A stretch of 64,000 nt of DNA from Hexactinellida sp. DTS-2022 (lineage: Eukaryota > Porifera > Hexactinellida). The notes under the pieces were generated by a model. That model was not told where the DNA came from and did not search any database. It saw only the letters and a list, made by a program, of their open reading frames with translations. Every line of letters begins with the position of its first letter. The first letter of the stretch is position 1. The position numbers were made by a program, and so were the translations under genes. Positions 1-11,651 of this stretch are shown one piece after another. Location of the stretch: NCBI GenBank assembly GCA_028753945.1, contig JAPNXP010000002.1:13888001-13952000 (forward strand), read 5' to 3'.

Positions 1-1001
1 GAGAAGGATTGAATTGGGTATTCTGATCCAGATAGCAGAACATAGAACTCTTCTCTGGCTAGTGAGATATCGCTGATACGAGTGTCTCCTTGTTTGTATT
101 GAGTGGTTAGAGGCATGCGTCTCTCTTCAATCAATTCACGAGTTAGCACTATTAGCTCCATTCTGTTGTAAGCACCCACATATACACTAGTATCGTCTGT
201 GTAGATTCCTGATAGAAAATAATCATAGGATTTGTGAGATTCTCTGGCCAAACTAGTTCTATTGAATTTCACAATACTACTGTAGCACTGAACATACACT
301 GAATTGAGTAAAAAATTGATGTTTTCTGGTTCTTTAATTTGCTCGTCTGTCAGAGATTGAACCCAGTCTCCATTAAAAGTGAATATCTGTATTCTGTTAT
401 TAGCCCTGTCAGCTACAAATATTCTACTATTCATAGAATCTATAGTTACACCCCATGGATACCTCAATTCCTTATCTCCCGTCCCTCTACCACATGTACC
501 CCACTTGAGTATTACATTGGTATCTTCCCTGTAAGCTACATTGAGCTGTTCGCAAGCACACAGTCTCTGTATGCTCTCCCGCAGCTCGCTAGCTCTCCAG
601 CTGAGCTTAACATAAGGAATATATGTATCCATCTCTCTTCTCACGGAGTTGATAGTTTTATCTATTTCAATGGTAGGAATTTCCGTTTGACTCAAGTCTT
701 TGAGTAAATCTTCCAATTTTTTCTTCTGTTTGTTTATCTCTTCGATCTTTCTGTTTACTTCTTCCCTCTTGTTGTTCATTTTGGTAATCGCCTGATCCCA
801 TATTCCCTCCAGCTCCCGGAGTACCAGCTGTGCCCTGTCTTCGATCAGCTGTTTCATTTCCCCACTCACCCTCAACACCTCCCTCTTATGCCTATCAATG
901 ACTTCTCTCAGAGCATTCATTCTGTCCTGCAACTTGTTGCTAACTGGAACCAAGCTAGCAGGCCCCGGGGCCGAATTCCCATTGCCTGATTCGGTTGCCA
1001 T
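1..1001 (-). CDS. NHL-repeat coiled-coil protein (TRIM-like, no RING), 3' part off the left edge
   Basis: The reading frame is open from an ATG at 1001 down to base 1 with no stop, giving 333 codons plus two bases, so the C-terminus lies outside the window. Residues 1-20 are small and polar. Residues about 22-125 are heptad-like and rich in Lys, Glu, Arg and Leu, as expected for a coiled coil. Residues about 165-216 form a clear NHL repeat: a G-R-G-T-G-D stretch, then YPWGVTID, IFVADRANNRIQIF and a closing FNGDW. Weaker repeats follow (VYVQ..SIVKFN, VYVGAY). NHL repeats build beta-propellers used for protein or RNA binding, and the coiled coil plus NHL layout is that of TRIM2/3/71-type proteins. 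No RING or B-box precedes the coiled coil, so ubiquitin-ligase activity is not supported. The ATG is the first in frame and the codon use looks coding throughout. Single exon as far as visible. Confidence 0.85.
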   Translation of the reverse strand, partial: MATESGNGNSAPGPASLVPVSNKLQDRMNALREVIDRHKREVLRVSGEMKQLIEDRAQLVLRELEGIWDQAITKMNNKREEVNRKIEEINKQKKKLEDLLKDLSQTEIPTIEIDKTINSVRREMDTYIPYVKLSWRASELRESIQRLCACEQLNVAYREDTNVILKWGTCGRGTGDKELRYPWGVTIDSMNSRIFVADRANNRIQIFTFNGDWVQSLTDEQIKEPENINFLLNSVYVQCYSSIVKFNRTSLARESHKSYDYFLSGIYTDDTSVYVGAYNRMELIVLTRELIEERRMPLTTQYKQGDTRISDISLAREEFYVLLSGSEYPIQSF

Positions 1002-2492
1002 GTTGGACTAGTGTGTCTAGAGTTATGTGTGCAATAAATTCAGATTGTACACTAACATTAATCAGTGCCTATAGTTTACAGTGACCAACGACATACTGTA
1101 TTAGCTATCTCAGTTGTTTAGATGGTTGTTTGTGGCAGGCACGTAGCTACGGGGGGGCGAGTGCCCCCCCAAAAGTACTTCTCGCCCACCCCCCACCCCA
1201 AGATAAGTTTGGGAAGTGAACGTTATAGTAAATAGACTCGAATTTACTTCAACTCATGGTTAAAACTATCAACTGCATGGTTAAAACTGTGGTTGTATAA
1301 GATTCGCTAACACAATGTGGTTGTATAAGATACGCTAACATAATGTGGTTGTATAATATACGCTAACACAATGTGGTTGTATAATATACGCTAACTCCAT
1401 AGATCCACCGCTCTATATCAGAAAGCGCAGCTCTGCTATCAACGCCCCCACCCCCCTGCGACGGATTTAACCTAATATACCCAATGCTATGCGACCTATA
1501 CGACGTGTCCTGTCACGAGGAAGTTCTATAGGACATCGAGAACGCCTATTTTTCGCGCGGTAGGAAATGCTTTCTCTCTCAGACTTCTCTCATTTGCTCG
1601 CCAAGGACCTACTGCCTGTAATAGCCGCAATGGAGTATAACCAGTATTTCAACGGACTCCGTCTAGTTGATACCAAACTAACCACCGAGGGAATAGAAGT
1701 GATATATTGTTTAATTTATACAGTAGAACCTCGGTAGAACGAACACGGTTAATATGTGCACTATTTCAGTCCCCTTCTAAGCCTTTTCAATACAAATGAC
1801 ATTTGTTAATAGGACTAGTAAACGAGTATACCAACTGATATGATTCTAAACCACTATCAAAAATTTCAATGTACTCGCCTGGAGTTTATACACCGATCCC
1901 ACCTTTATGGAAGTTTGTTAATGCCTGTGGCGAAAGATTCATTGGGGGTACCCCTTTCCCATAGTTCTACCACCGACCTCAGGGTACTAAACACCTTAAA
2001 TTTGTTTTAACGAAGGGGCCTTTTCATCTCTAGAAACATTTTTGGATTTCTATTACTTTAAGGTAGGGTTTGTCTAACTGGTGATGAGCGCTCCGATGAT
2101 AGTGTTTTAATGATTTTTTATTGGGGGACCCCGCGAAAATTCACATTTTTGTCGTAGCCCCCGAAAAAGTGGTGTTTTATCAAGATCCCAAAAATTATAG
2201 GGTATTAAGGAATTGGGATCCTCTTCAGGTTTGATCAATTAATACCGCGATTTTATATCACATATGGCCGAGAGGGCAGCACCTTTGTACAGGCTTACCA
2301 ATAAAAGAGTGAAATTTAGGACCTCTCTTGAGAGGAGAGTTTCGCATCCAAATGTTAGACGCTCTCTCAAACCCAGTCACAAATAGGGTCAGCCATTTCT
2401 TCTTGAGGTTGATGCTCTCAGGAAGCCATTAATGTAAGTATGTTTATGTGCCCTGGACGTTTGTTTCCCAAACAAATAGTGCAACTCTCACA
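1002..2492. other. Intergenic region with repeat fragments
   Basis: No gene is visible. It holds a hAT-like end (CAGGCACGTAGCTACGG, from 1136) about 135 bp upstream of the NHL gene start with no partner end found nearby, the 28-bp tandem array, and a mariner/pogo-like end (CAGTAGAACCTCGGTAGAAC, near 1725). The remainder is AT-rich unique-looking sequence with stops in all frames. Confidence 0.5.
1289..1400. repeat. Four-copy 28-bp tandem repeat
   Basis: Four head-to-tail copies of a 28-bp unit beginning GTGGTTGTATAA and containing CGCTAACACAAT. Copies differ at one to three bases, and the last is altered at its 3' end. It is a short minisatellite with no coding potential. Confidence 0.8.
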
Positions 2493-2781
2493 CATAGGCG
2501 TCATTAATGGGGGGGCAGGGGGGGGCAGGCCCCCCTAGTTTTTAAAACTGGGGGGGGCCGAGTACCCCAGGCCCCCCCAGTTTATTAACCTCGATGTTTC
2601 ATAGATTGATTGTTTTTACAATGAATGCGACTATTCATTCTACAGATTCATTCGCAAGGTGTTACAAAAACAAATTGTTATTTATTGTTAATTGTGTAAT
2701 GATATTAATAATGAGGTATAGAGATAAACCTTTTTTGGCCCCCCCAGATTTTGAAGGATACCAAAAATATCGACGCCTATG
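2493..2781. mobile_element. hAT-type MITE inserted in a gypsy remnant, 8-bp TSD CTCTCACA
   Basis: The ends are CATAGGCGTC and GACGCCTATG, flanked by exact 8-bp direct repeats CTCTCACA (2485-2492 and 2782-2789). The interior is G- and C-run rich and non-coding. An 8-bp duplication with short TIRs is the signature of the hAT superfamily. It interrupts the integrase part of the gypsy remnant to its right. Confidence 0.85.
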
Positions 2782-3357
2782 CTCTCACATATGTTGACGA
2801 CGTTGGTATACAACCACTTCCAATAAAATCTTCCCTTAACTTCTTCATAGGTGTGATTTATTCCTCCATGGGAGGTATTGTGTACCAGGTCAATACGGAC
2901 CTTCGCGCATTGGAAGGAACTATGATGCGATTCCGCCTAAATAATACTGCATTTTTGAGACTGGGCCTTGGTGCTTCTTTAGCCATTTTACTCTTACCGT
3001 AAGGTTGAGCTGTTCGATGGCATCCTTAATAATGGACCCCGTATTTGTTCTCGCAGGAGTTTATCAGTGAAACCAGTTTGAGCCTATAGAGAATATCTTA
3101 ATTTATGTGTCCTTGAGGATGGAGTATGTATGCCTCTCAAAGAATTCTGTCTCGTCACTGACTGTAAAGTCGTATTGGGTTGCACTTCTGCTCAGCCTGT
3201 CAGCTGCAAGGTTATCTAGTCCCCTACTGGACCTGATAATATAATTAATTTTCCTGTACTGTAATTCGTTCCACGCGTTCCAAAGTTGAAGACGCGAAGA
3301 AATCGGCCTCATTTTCCCTTTATCGTCTTCTCGAACTAACACAGCCTTAAGGCCCAT
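2782..3357 (-). pseudogene. Ty3/gypsy-like polyprotein remnant (RNase H end, then integrase zinc-binding region)
   Basis: Read on the minus strand, 3357-3103 is open and carries an RNase H-like opening (GLKAVLVREDDKGK), then IRSSRGLDNLAADRLSR, which resembles the ..N..ADRLSR box at the RNase H end of LTR retrotransposons. Further along, about 2990-2790 reads VLFRRNRIIVPSNARRSVL and ITPMKKLREDF, resembling the start of the integrase H2C2 zinc-binding region (VVP..LR..VL, GI.RMK). The order RNase H then integrase fits a gypsy pol gene, but frames are broken, the stretch between is shortened, no LTRs are visible, and a hAT MITE sits in the integrase part. A dead fragment. Confidence 0.6.
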
Positions 3358-3929
3358 TCGGACCGGTTACCAGTTCCCAGAGCAACAGTTGCTTACAATC
3401 AGTGGCAGCGCCCGGTGTAAGCCAGGTGGGGCCTGCTATTCGCTTGCCATACAATATGACCCAGCTTTTTAAAATTTTCTTCAATACAATTGTCCAATTT
3501 CAATAATAATGGTAAACAATACATCGATTCATAACTAAACACCAGTGGCTTCCCAACAATTAGTGTCTTTCGATGACAGCGATTTCCAGTGTTGCTGATC
3601 GTGCCACTTTCTCAGGGTTGATGGTGTCAGCGACATATCTCACAACCTCTCTGAGCCACCTTCTCAACCATTTTAAAAGAGTACCCTAATGGGGATCTCG
3701 GTGTTTCAACAAGGAGTGGTACAATGGAAGAGCCTGTATCGAGTACTCCATCTCTTCGACTCAGCATTCTGTTACTGCTGCCGAGCATTCTCAAACAATT
3801 CTACCAGCGACCAGTTGACTTAGGTTTGATTCAACAACTGGAAAGAAGCAAAGGAAGAAAGCAAAGGCTTTAAGTTACACGAGCTTCCGAGGCTCACATA
3901 GAAGCTTTTGTGAATTGGTGTAGGTTCCA
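3358..3929. other. Non-coding stretch between two transposon remnants
   Basis: No open frame with recognisable content. Probably more decayed transposon sequence, since it lies between gypsy and hAT remnants and is less AT-rich than the surroundings, but no family could be assigned. Confidence 0.3.
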
Positions 3930-5540
3930 GGACTGTGCGGAGTAGTAGTATTATCACAAAAATGGCGGCAATCTCGAGACAGGACATCTTAGATAACCGC
4001 CACAACATCAAGACTGTTGCCCAGGGCCTCGTTCTCTGCAGCGTTCAGGATATGGGTCTGCTAGGTCACCGTGAGGGAAGCCTCGTAGATTCTCCAAGAG
4101 ATTCTGTGGAGCTCGATTTTAACTGCGGAAATAGCAATAGAGGCAACTTCCTTGAGATCCCCTGTCCTACGCTATCCATGATCCTATCATATTGAGGAAG
4201 CTCATGAGCGATTCTTGTCATGCACAGTACACTCACCACGCCATCCAGGCCATCTCTTATCCCTACTAGCAAAGTCTTTCCGTACCGACATCATTTGCAA
4301 TCTGAAGTCTGCGAAATACTTCGCTATCATGCGCGATGAAAGTTATGAAACGAAATATTTCGGGAAATAAGAGCAGCTAGCCATTTGTTTGGGTTATATT
4401 GTTTGTGGAGTCCTACATGAGGACTTTTACAACTTCGTGAAGGCAGATGGTTTGGATAGTCGCTCAATCATTGCAATTCTTAAGGAGCAGCTTGATAGCA
4501 TGGGAGTGGACTCGGCGAGTCATCTGGTAGTCCAGTGCAATGATGGTGGCAGTGTCATGTCTGGCCGGAGGGCTACAAACGCTTTGCCGAGTCCATTTGT
4601 CTGTTGGCCATTTATGTGCATTGCTGGGCACATCGATTGAACCTCGTTGTCGTTTCTTGCGTATACGCAGCGATAACGCTGCAAGGTTATTCGAGAATAT
4701 GCAGACGCTCTACAAATTATTTTCTACCAGTGTGCCTCAGGACTATTTCCGCGCTACACAAAGGACCTACTTGAGAATATAGAAGGCAAAGAGCTGAGCA
4801 TGAAGGAGTTGAAGTTTATATCCAAGACGAGGCGGTGTAGTCAGGCTGAAGCGTGTGATGCTGTAGTGGCCACCCTGGGAAGTGTGATCAAGTATGTGGA
4901 ACACTTTGCAGATGATGACTACCGTTAAAGACTAGCTACTGTACAAATCATTGTGGGTTTCATTGACTTGGGTTTCATAGTATGTCTGGTACTCTTTCAG
5001 AATGTTCTGCGGAAGTGCAATATTGCAGCTAACTATTTGTAAAGTACTGACATCGTAAGGTTGTCAAACTCATCGACTCACTAAAAGGGTCATTAGATTC
5101 TCCAAAGCTGTTTGACGATATTTGGCAGAATGCAATAACGCTGACTAATGCCCAGGAGATCGTCGTCCCCCTTGAGATTCGCCGCCGCCGGTGCAGGAAA
5201 AATTATAACCAACACACGTGGACTAGAAATACTACAAAGAGAAACTGTTCGACAAGGTTGTGAAGGTCTTTATTGACGAACTCAACAAACGCTTTGATGG
5301 TTCCTTTTGCGATACTTCGTTCGATGGCTTCTCTAATCCCGTCATCTTCACACTTTCTCGACATTGACATTCTAAAGCCTTTCGCGAGACACTATGGCCT
5401 AGTCGTTCACTGTTGCCTGAAAAACATTTATCCACAATACTCGATCAAACTCGAGTACAGGGTTTTCCCGAAGCGAGATAATGTTCGGTAGTCGCCTCCG
5501 AAACCAAGTAGACACAGCAATCCTTCCATTCGTAGATGAA
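3930..5540 (+). pseudogene. Broken hAT-family transposase (ZMYM1 / DUF4371 type)
   Basis: Frame-shifting plus-strand fragments line up in order with the DUF4371 plus hAT-dimerisation layout of ZMYM1-like transposases. About 3962-4180 reads NRHNIKTVAQGLVLCSVQD, LLGHREGS and then RGNFLEI, as at the start of DUF4371. About 4300-4570 has KYFAIMRDES, an EQL.IC motif, LHEDFYNFVKADGL and QCNDGGSVMSGRR, matching the conserved ..Q.YDGASVMSG box. About 4605-4650 in another frame gives YVHCWAHRLNLVVV, matching the C.AH.LNL box. Later pieces to about 5490 resemble the region before the dimerisation domain. Multiple stops and shifts show it is inactive. It could once have been a source of transposase for hAT MITEs nearby, but no end match was found. 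Confidence 0.75.
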
Positions 5541-6507
5541 AACTACTCTGGTATCGAGTTAGTCGAGGCTGTGGAGATTCCAACACTTACTACCTTGTAG
5601 AGAACACATTACTAGGCAACTATAATGGCGACTAGCGCCTCTATTAGTTATGTAGGCTATTATTACTGTGCCGACTGCCGACTATACTATAGGCTAGTTC
5701 TAATCTCACTGCCTTGGTTAGTTAGTTTTTACTGTGCCGACTATACAAAAAGTAGTGGCCCAGTTCTAATCTTACTGCTTTGGTTACCGATTATTAGTCC
5801 GTATCCTCTACACAGAACATAGTTTATTAACAAAGAATTGAGATTTTCGGGACAGGTGTCTCATGGGTTACAGATGTGCACCAGGGGTCACGAATTTTGA
5901 TTACATTTTTTGGACATATTTTTACTCCTATTCAATGTAGAAAAGGTACAATAAATAGTGCGCGAACATTCAATTTATATGCATTCGATAGAGAATTTAA
6001 TTCTACACCTTTTCACAGTGCATGAATTTTCAAATTGGGCTTAGTTTGTGCCACAATTGAGTTGGAAATTTTCTTTGTTTACTAACATGTCTGTTCAATT
6101 GAAAGTGTTAAATATAATTCTATTGTTTCAACTCGTGTGATTACATTGATTCAACTTGTGAGATCGAGTAGGCTTCTATTTACTATTTGAAAACTGAGAT
6201 TTGACATTCCATAACAACGACAGATTAAGTGAATATATTTTATTCTGCAAGAATACTCTTGTACTAATAATAAACTGACGTAATTAATTTATTAACTTAG
6301 CCAGTATTAATATATATAGAGGCATCCAATTTGTTTATGGGGGTTGTCCAAAGTGCTGAATTCATATTTGGTAGCCAAATAAGTATGTTTACTATTTATG
6401 AGAATTAATTAAACTTAATAAATTTAAGTTGACATTGAAATTGGTGTTAAATTATTAATAATTTTAATAATTATTTATACTAATTTGCTCAATAATATTC
6501 AAATTAT
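5541..6507. other. AT-rich intergenic sequence with two weak repeats
   Basis: Holds an imperfect duplication around 5645-5790 (TACTGTGCCGACT followed by AGTTCTAATC twice), and 5960-6190, which is related in inverted orientation to 19190-19350 (shared features include GGGCTTAGTTTGTGCCA and GATCGAGTAGGCTT). No coding region was seen. Confidence 0.45.
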
Positions 6508-6670
6508 TATATAGAGCTGAGCTCTGTAGAGTTCAGTTTTTCAGTATGAGTATTCAGGCACTGAGAAATGTCAGTTTTTCCCAGGGTTTGAAATTGACCT
6601 TTAGAAAGTAAACCTGGGGTTTTAGTATGGGAAAAAATCTGAACTCTACTAGAGCTCAGCTCTATATAAG
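6508..6670. mobile_element. About 160-bp foldback MITE, copy 1
   Basis: The ends are TATATAGAGCTGAGCTCT and AGAGCTCAGCTCTATATA, with the arms continuing as AGAGTTCAG and CTGAACTCT. Between them are CAGTTTTTCCCAGG and CCTTTAGAAAGTAAACC. A second copy in opposite orientation lies at 39984-40146. Non-coding; single strands would fold into a hairpin. Confidence 0.8.
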
Positions 6671-7025
6671 CATTCTCAATAATATTAATCTCAGAGATGA
6701 TACCAAATAGAAACAAACTTCTAATTTATCAATTGATCCTTATGCCACGTACCACCTCTACAAATGGGTCTTGACTCCTTGAGGTGATCATGACATCGTT
6801 AAAAAAGGTGTTTTTACAATTTTGTGAATTATATATTTCGAATGGGTTGGGGAGAACATCCAACACGCACATAGAGGATGCTGACTCATCACCTATTACA
6901 TTCTACTGAAACTTGAATATCTCTGAAATGAAGTGAGCTAACGAAACTTTGACCTCACTAAGGGTCGTTACCTTCCGAAACACCTTTCTGAAATGGTTTA
7001 ACACCTTCATAGTGATGATGACATG

Positions 7026-7165
7026 ACGAAAAATCCAAAATTGCAGCTGTGCCGACAGCATGCTACTTTCGAGACATTATCAATTAACCAACCAGAAAAA
7101 TATAGTGCTTCCAAAGGAACATGTCGATGTCGGCACAGCTGCAATTTTGGATTTTTATTTTTCGT
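7026..7165. mobile_element. Hairpin MITE with GTGCCGACA arms, copy 1
   Basis: The left arm has AAAATCCAAAATTGCAGCTG then TGCCGACA. The right arm is its inverse, TGTCGGCACAGCTGCAATTT then TGGATTTTT. The loop contains paired TGCTACTTTCG and CCAAAGGAACATG elements. Related copies are at 18553-18655 and 40897-41027, so this is a dispersed hairpin family. Confidence 0.8.
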
Positions 7166-7374
7166 TCTTGTGTATTTCTTTCAGTAAATACTATAATATA
7201 TTCTATTTACCAACTGCTTCTTCACATAATGAGTCAAATTTTCATCTATAGTATATTGGATACACATAAACTGTGATATTTGACTTTCCAATATTTTTAG
7301 CACGAGGGGACTAATAACATCGCTTAATGAATTTTCGATCAGATGTACATTCCCTGGTCAAAAGTATTTGAATA

Positions 7375-7436
7375 AAGTAACGGTAACGGGCGTCGCGGAG
7401 TAACGCTAACGGAAAAAGTAACGGAGCACATCACTG
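7375..7436. repeat. Solo end of a GTAACGG-satellite hAT element
   Basis: Repeats of GTAACGG lead into TAACGGAGCACATCACTG, the same terminus as the complete element just downstream (7472-7770). Only one end is present, so it is a truncated copy. Confidence 0.65.
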
Positions 7437-7471
7437 TCAGTAATAGTTTCTCGAAATTCTTCACTCTTAGT

Positions 7472-7770
7472 CAGTGATGTGCTACGTTATTAAATCTTCC
7501 GTTACCGTTACTTTATATCTCCCGTTACCGTTACTCCGTTACTTTTGTTAGTATTACTGGGTTTACCTTTAATGTAATGGTAACTCATTAAAATTAACGG
7601 AGTAACGGCAATGGAATATTTTTAACGTAGTACGGTAGGAGTGTTACGATAATGTAATGGTAAGAGTAACTGATTAAAGATAACGGTAACTAGTTAAAAA
7701 TAACGGATGTCCGTTACCGTTACTTTTTTCCGTTACCGTTACCGTTACTGAGTAACGGAGCACATCACTG
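7472..7770. mobile_element. hAT-type element whose interior is GTTACC/GGTAAC repeats
   Basis: The ends are CAGTGATGTGCTACGTTA and TAACGGAGCACATCACTG, flanked by near-identical 8-bp repeats CTCTTAGT and CTCTTAGC (7 of 8). The interior is mostly copies of CCGTTACCGTTAC and its complement, the same motif that follows the terminal 12 bases. No transposase. One of several families here with this build. Confidence 0.8.
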
Positions 7771-8936
7771 CTCTTAGCCAACAACTATGTTTAAGAGTAT
7801 GTGCATTAAAAATAATAATCCATTGAGGAATTGACTGCTCTTGCTCGCAGAGTTGAATGAGACCCATCGTAAGAAGATTTCCTTTGATACAGCGTTTGTA
7901 GCATTTGTAGATTGAATTTAATCTTATTTATTGTAAATCAGAATTGATCTAAAATACCAAATAAATCCGCCAATTCTTCATTAAAGGTATCAGTAGAAAG
8001 TATACATAGTTTCTTACATATTCCCAACCATTTCGATCCTATTGTACCATCCTCACGAATACCATAAAAATCCGACTTAATATAAGCCGGTAATTATGAA
8101 TTGTGCAAGACCCTTCAATACATTCTTCCAGCTTTTTGTAAAATGGGCAGTTACATTTGTACCTCGATTTATTTCACCAACAATGTACAATGTCTAGCAA
8201 AAAGTACTTCTTTCTCGCCGAAAATGTTCAGACGACAAAGAAGCACTTTTTGTTTGCCCCTCTTACTAATTTTTGGGGTTTGATAGAGTGGAACCCCGGG
8301 CCATATTAGCTTGATTCGTCTAACGTCACTGGTAACTTGTAAGCCCATTGTAAAAGCTCAATTTACAGATATCAGAAATTAGCCATGGCCCAGAAGGTAA
8401 ACCATTCGGTAATTCAGTTGCTCCAGGTTGGTGCAATTCTATTTAGAACTAATAAGGATAGTCTGTTAATTTTTACCTGGCGTCAAACATGTTAACATGT
8501 TTTGGAAGAAAACGAACGAATTGTTAGCTCATCAAATGTAAAACAATTTAAATCAGGAAAAATAGTGTGATCACTAAAAATTGTAGTGTCCAAATTTGGT
8601 GGGAACTTGGACAGCATATCTTGAAATAGGGGAAGCTGCAAAGTGATAATCAAATTGTTCGGCACTGCAACTTGCATTGTAGTGTCGTTTATTAGGTTGT
8701 AAGAAGAATTTATCTCATTAAGGTAATTGTGATGACATACCGTAATCAAAACTTAATAATCCTAGTTGAAATAAAAACAACAAATTTCTTCATTGTAATA
8801 AACAGTAATAAATGCGCATATTTATACTACTGCAGCTGCATGTGTGAACAAGAATTATTCTATCGTTATAATATGGCAAATTACATTGTCCCGGCGATGA
8901 TCCCGTCAGATAAACCCTTAAAAGTATTGGGTAGGT
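7771..8936. other. AT-rich intergenic sequence with a small hairpin
   Basis: An imperfect hairpin at about 8190-8257 pairs AGCAAAAAGTACTTCTTT with AAAGAAGCACTTTTTGTT. Nothing else is recognisable; open frames are short and without domain similarity. Confidence 0.4.
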
Positions 8937-9600
8937 CATAGCCTACTTTAAATACAGCTGGACATGCTGCATAAACATCGAAAAAATAGGAGTCCAGTTT
9001 TATTATCTTCAGTTTAGATCTACTAAGCGTCTTACATTGTATACATTTAACTATTCCCAGGTTTCAATATATGAGGAATCTTTTGCGACTACTTATAAAG
9101 TTCTCAGTAACCTTACTATGTGGTTTAGGCGCCACTTGTCAAAAAATGCCATATATACACTAATAGATAAGTTAAATAGTTGACAATTGTGGTTCGATAA
9201 TAATTAAAATACTGGACTCCTATTTTGTATGGTTTATGGAAAATGGCTAGTTGCATTGATTCTTCTATAATTAGTGTGCTAAGTTGGGCGGGGTATTAAC
9301 CAATTCAAAGATGTCCACCAGAAAAATACATAACATATAACATTATGCAAAAAGATCCATACTAAATGCTCAATTTTAAATACGCTAACGTCATCATTTA
9401 TTTGGCGCCTAAACCACATAGTAAGGTTACTGAGAACTTTATAAGTAGTCGCAAAAGATTCCTCATATATTGAAACCTGGGAATAGTTAAATGTATACAA
9501 TGTAAGACGCTTAGTAGATCTAAACTGAAGATAATAAAACTGGACTCCTATTTTTTCGATGTTTATGCAGCATGTCCAGCTGTATTTAAAGTAGGCTATG
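8937..9600. mobile_element. Long-TIR foldback element, copy A, 7-bp TSD GGTAGGT
   Basis: About 200-bp inverted arms (8937-9137 and 9402-9600) start with CATAGCCTACTTTAAATACA and end internally at TTTAGGCGCC, with a loop of about 260 bp. The element is flanked by exact 7-bp repeats GGTAGGT (8930-8936 and 9601-9607). The same arm plan (CAT(G/A)GCCTACT at the outside, TTTAGGCGCCA at the inside) recurs at 15391, 35292, 38673 and 49167. Long TIRs with 7-bp duplications suggest a Mutator-like or Dada-like origin (inference). No transposase inside. Confidence 0.8.
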
Positions 9601-10125
9601 GGTAGGTATAGAGATGGTTGTGAACAGAAAATTATTATGTATTATTATTATTATCAATTTAACAGTGATAATTTAAATATCGCGCAATATTAATTTATTC
9701 AAAGCCAAACTTTGAGACTTCAAATATGTTGTTGGCCCCGACAATGTTGGGCCAATTGGGTACAAGGCCGCATATTTAAACTGAACTAGGGCTACGTTTT
9801 TCCCTATTAAAGAGAAATATTTGTAGAGGGGATACTACAAAAATTAAATAATATTGAGTCAAACTTTTTCGACAAAATGGAGGCATATAGAACATTGAGT
9901 CAAAGCATTCAAATGAAAGTTTTTTCACAACAATTATAGAAATGAATCACAAAGATTTGACATAACTAAAACCAGGGGCGGATCAAGGAAGGCTGGGGCC
10001 CTGGGCCAAGTTGTGAATGTGAGGCCCAATTTTCCTTGGTAGGATTATTATTGCTAGAAATTAAAAAAATCTCGGTAATATGTCCCACAGAATCGTGATG
10101 TTCAACTGTCCTTATTAATGTAATA

Positions 10126-10917
10126 CTGTAGACTCTCGTTAATACGAACATGGCCTACTATATAATACGGCTAGATAAGTCAAGTATTTGCCATTTTATT
10201 CCAGGCCAGTGTTTATTTTCTAATTGTTCGTAAAATAAATCACCTATTGTCATGGAATAAACTAAACTTAGGTTTTCAAATACGCTGGAAACATCTAAAA
10301 TACTTTTGAGAATGATTTCTCATCAGATTTAACCACAATGACGTAATCAAATATGCATACCCATATATGGTAATTAATTTTAATTATGAAGTAGAGATTT
10401 TGTGAACATTAGCTAAATAAGTCTCAAGAACGGTCATTAAACTGACTGGGCTTTTAAGACTTAGATTAGAATCTAACTATACATTTCAAAAAAATACAAA
10501 ACATATGGTTTGATAACAATAGCATAATTATTTACTTACATTGACGTTGAAAAGAATTTGAGTGAAAGGAATGACATAATTTGTTACTGTAGTTAGTTTT
10601 TTTACAAGAAAAATGCATTAGGATAAAAACGGCAAAGTTAGATTCCCAAATTATCTAAAAAATTAACATTTATTTAACATGATTGCCATATATGGGTATG
10701 TATATTTGATTACGTCATTGTGGTTAAATACGATGAGAAATCATTCTCAAAAGTATCTTCAAAAGTAACGAACTACGAACAGGGATAAGGCAAGACATTT
10801 TAAATTCACCAGCCTATTCAAATGAATACTAATGACTTTGGTTAATTAATACGAATTTCGGTTATTGCGAACTAATTCTGACAGTCCCCTGGTGTTCGTA
10901 TGAACGAGAGTTTACTG
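10126..10917. mobile_element. Mariner/pogo-like element nested in the hAT element
   Basis: The ends CTGTAGACTCTCGTTAATAC and its inverse (GTATGAACGAGAGTTTACTG) abut TA on each side. The TIR core resembles the (CAGTAGAACCTCGTTAA)-type ends seen elsewhere in the window. It is non-coding, with the 10299-10757 foldback inside. Confidence 0.6.
10299..10757. mobile_element. Foldback element with about 90-bp arms
   Basis: The left arm includes ACTTTTGAGAATGATTTCTC, TTAACCACAATGACGTAATC and ACCCATATATGG. The right arm is its inverse, CCATATATGGGT, GATTACGTCATTGTGGTTAA and GAGAAATCATTCTCAAAAGT. A related half copy with TTAACCACAATGAAGTAATC lies near 14515-14560. Confidence 0.75.
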
Positions 10918-11204
10918 TACTATAACTAAGTATTTCCACTTTTCCTCTCAATAATGTCAATCGAGAGCGACATTCTTAGGGATCTCGACTTCAAGTCAAT
11001 CATTGAATTTCCTTGTAAAAAAATCCGAAATGTTGTGTTGAACATTAGATACCGGTATGCCAATTCTAGTGACCCTTAGTGATATTTTATATAAAGATAA
11101 TTTCCAATAAACAAAAATTCCCTCTATATTTGGGATAATTTTTCGTTTCATATCTTGAGTGGGGGCCCCTGAAGCTGGGGCACGTGCCCCCCAGTGCCCC
11201 TTGG

Positions 11205-11651
11205 CAGTGGCGTAGCCAGTTTTTACGGACTGGGCCTTCATAGGACCTGCGGCTTTGCCGTAGGGCCTGCAAATTATATTACGATCTCGTTTATTTATCA
11301 CTTGCTGATTTCTTATTACGTACTTTAAAACATGATTTATCTAAAAGGAAAAGCTAAATACCGCACATGCACAAGTATAAATGAATGCAAGCTACAAGCA
11401 GAACTTAAGATAATGAAATCGTTTAAAGGTTTAAAGTAATAAAAAGACAACTGACACGTACCACCATATTACTAATATTTCAAACCAAATATAATACAAC
11501 TTACCATTTGTAATTAGTCCAGCTCTAGATAATTAAGTGTTATCGCATTTTCAGAAGAATAAATTCTGAAAATGCGCAGGCCCAATTGGGCCTGCGGGAA
11601 TTTAGTTTGGGCCTGCCGGCAGGCCCTGTAGGCCCACTGGCTACGCCCCTG
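11205..11651. mobile_element. hAT-type MITE, 8-bp TSD CCCCTTGG
   Basis: The ends are CAGTGGCGTAGCCAGT and ACTGGCTACGCCCCTG, with exact 8-bp repeats CCCCTTGG (11197-11204 and 11652-11659). Subterminal GGGCCTGC/GCAGGCCC motifs occur near both ends. It sits inside the older 9973-11673 element. Confidence 0.85.

Noticed and set aside
339..707. Plus-strand open frame of 122 codons
   Set aside because: It is the antisense shadow of the NHL-repeat gene, which reads convincingly on the minus strand.
2594..3002. Two plus-strand frames
   Set aside because: They run through a hAT MITE and the antisense of a gypsy integrase remnant.
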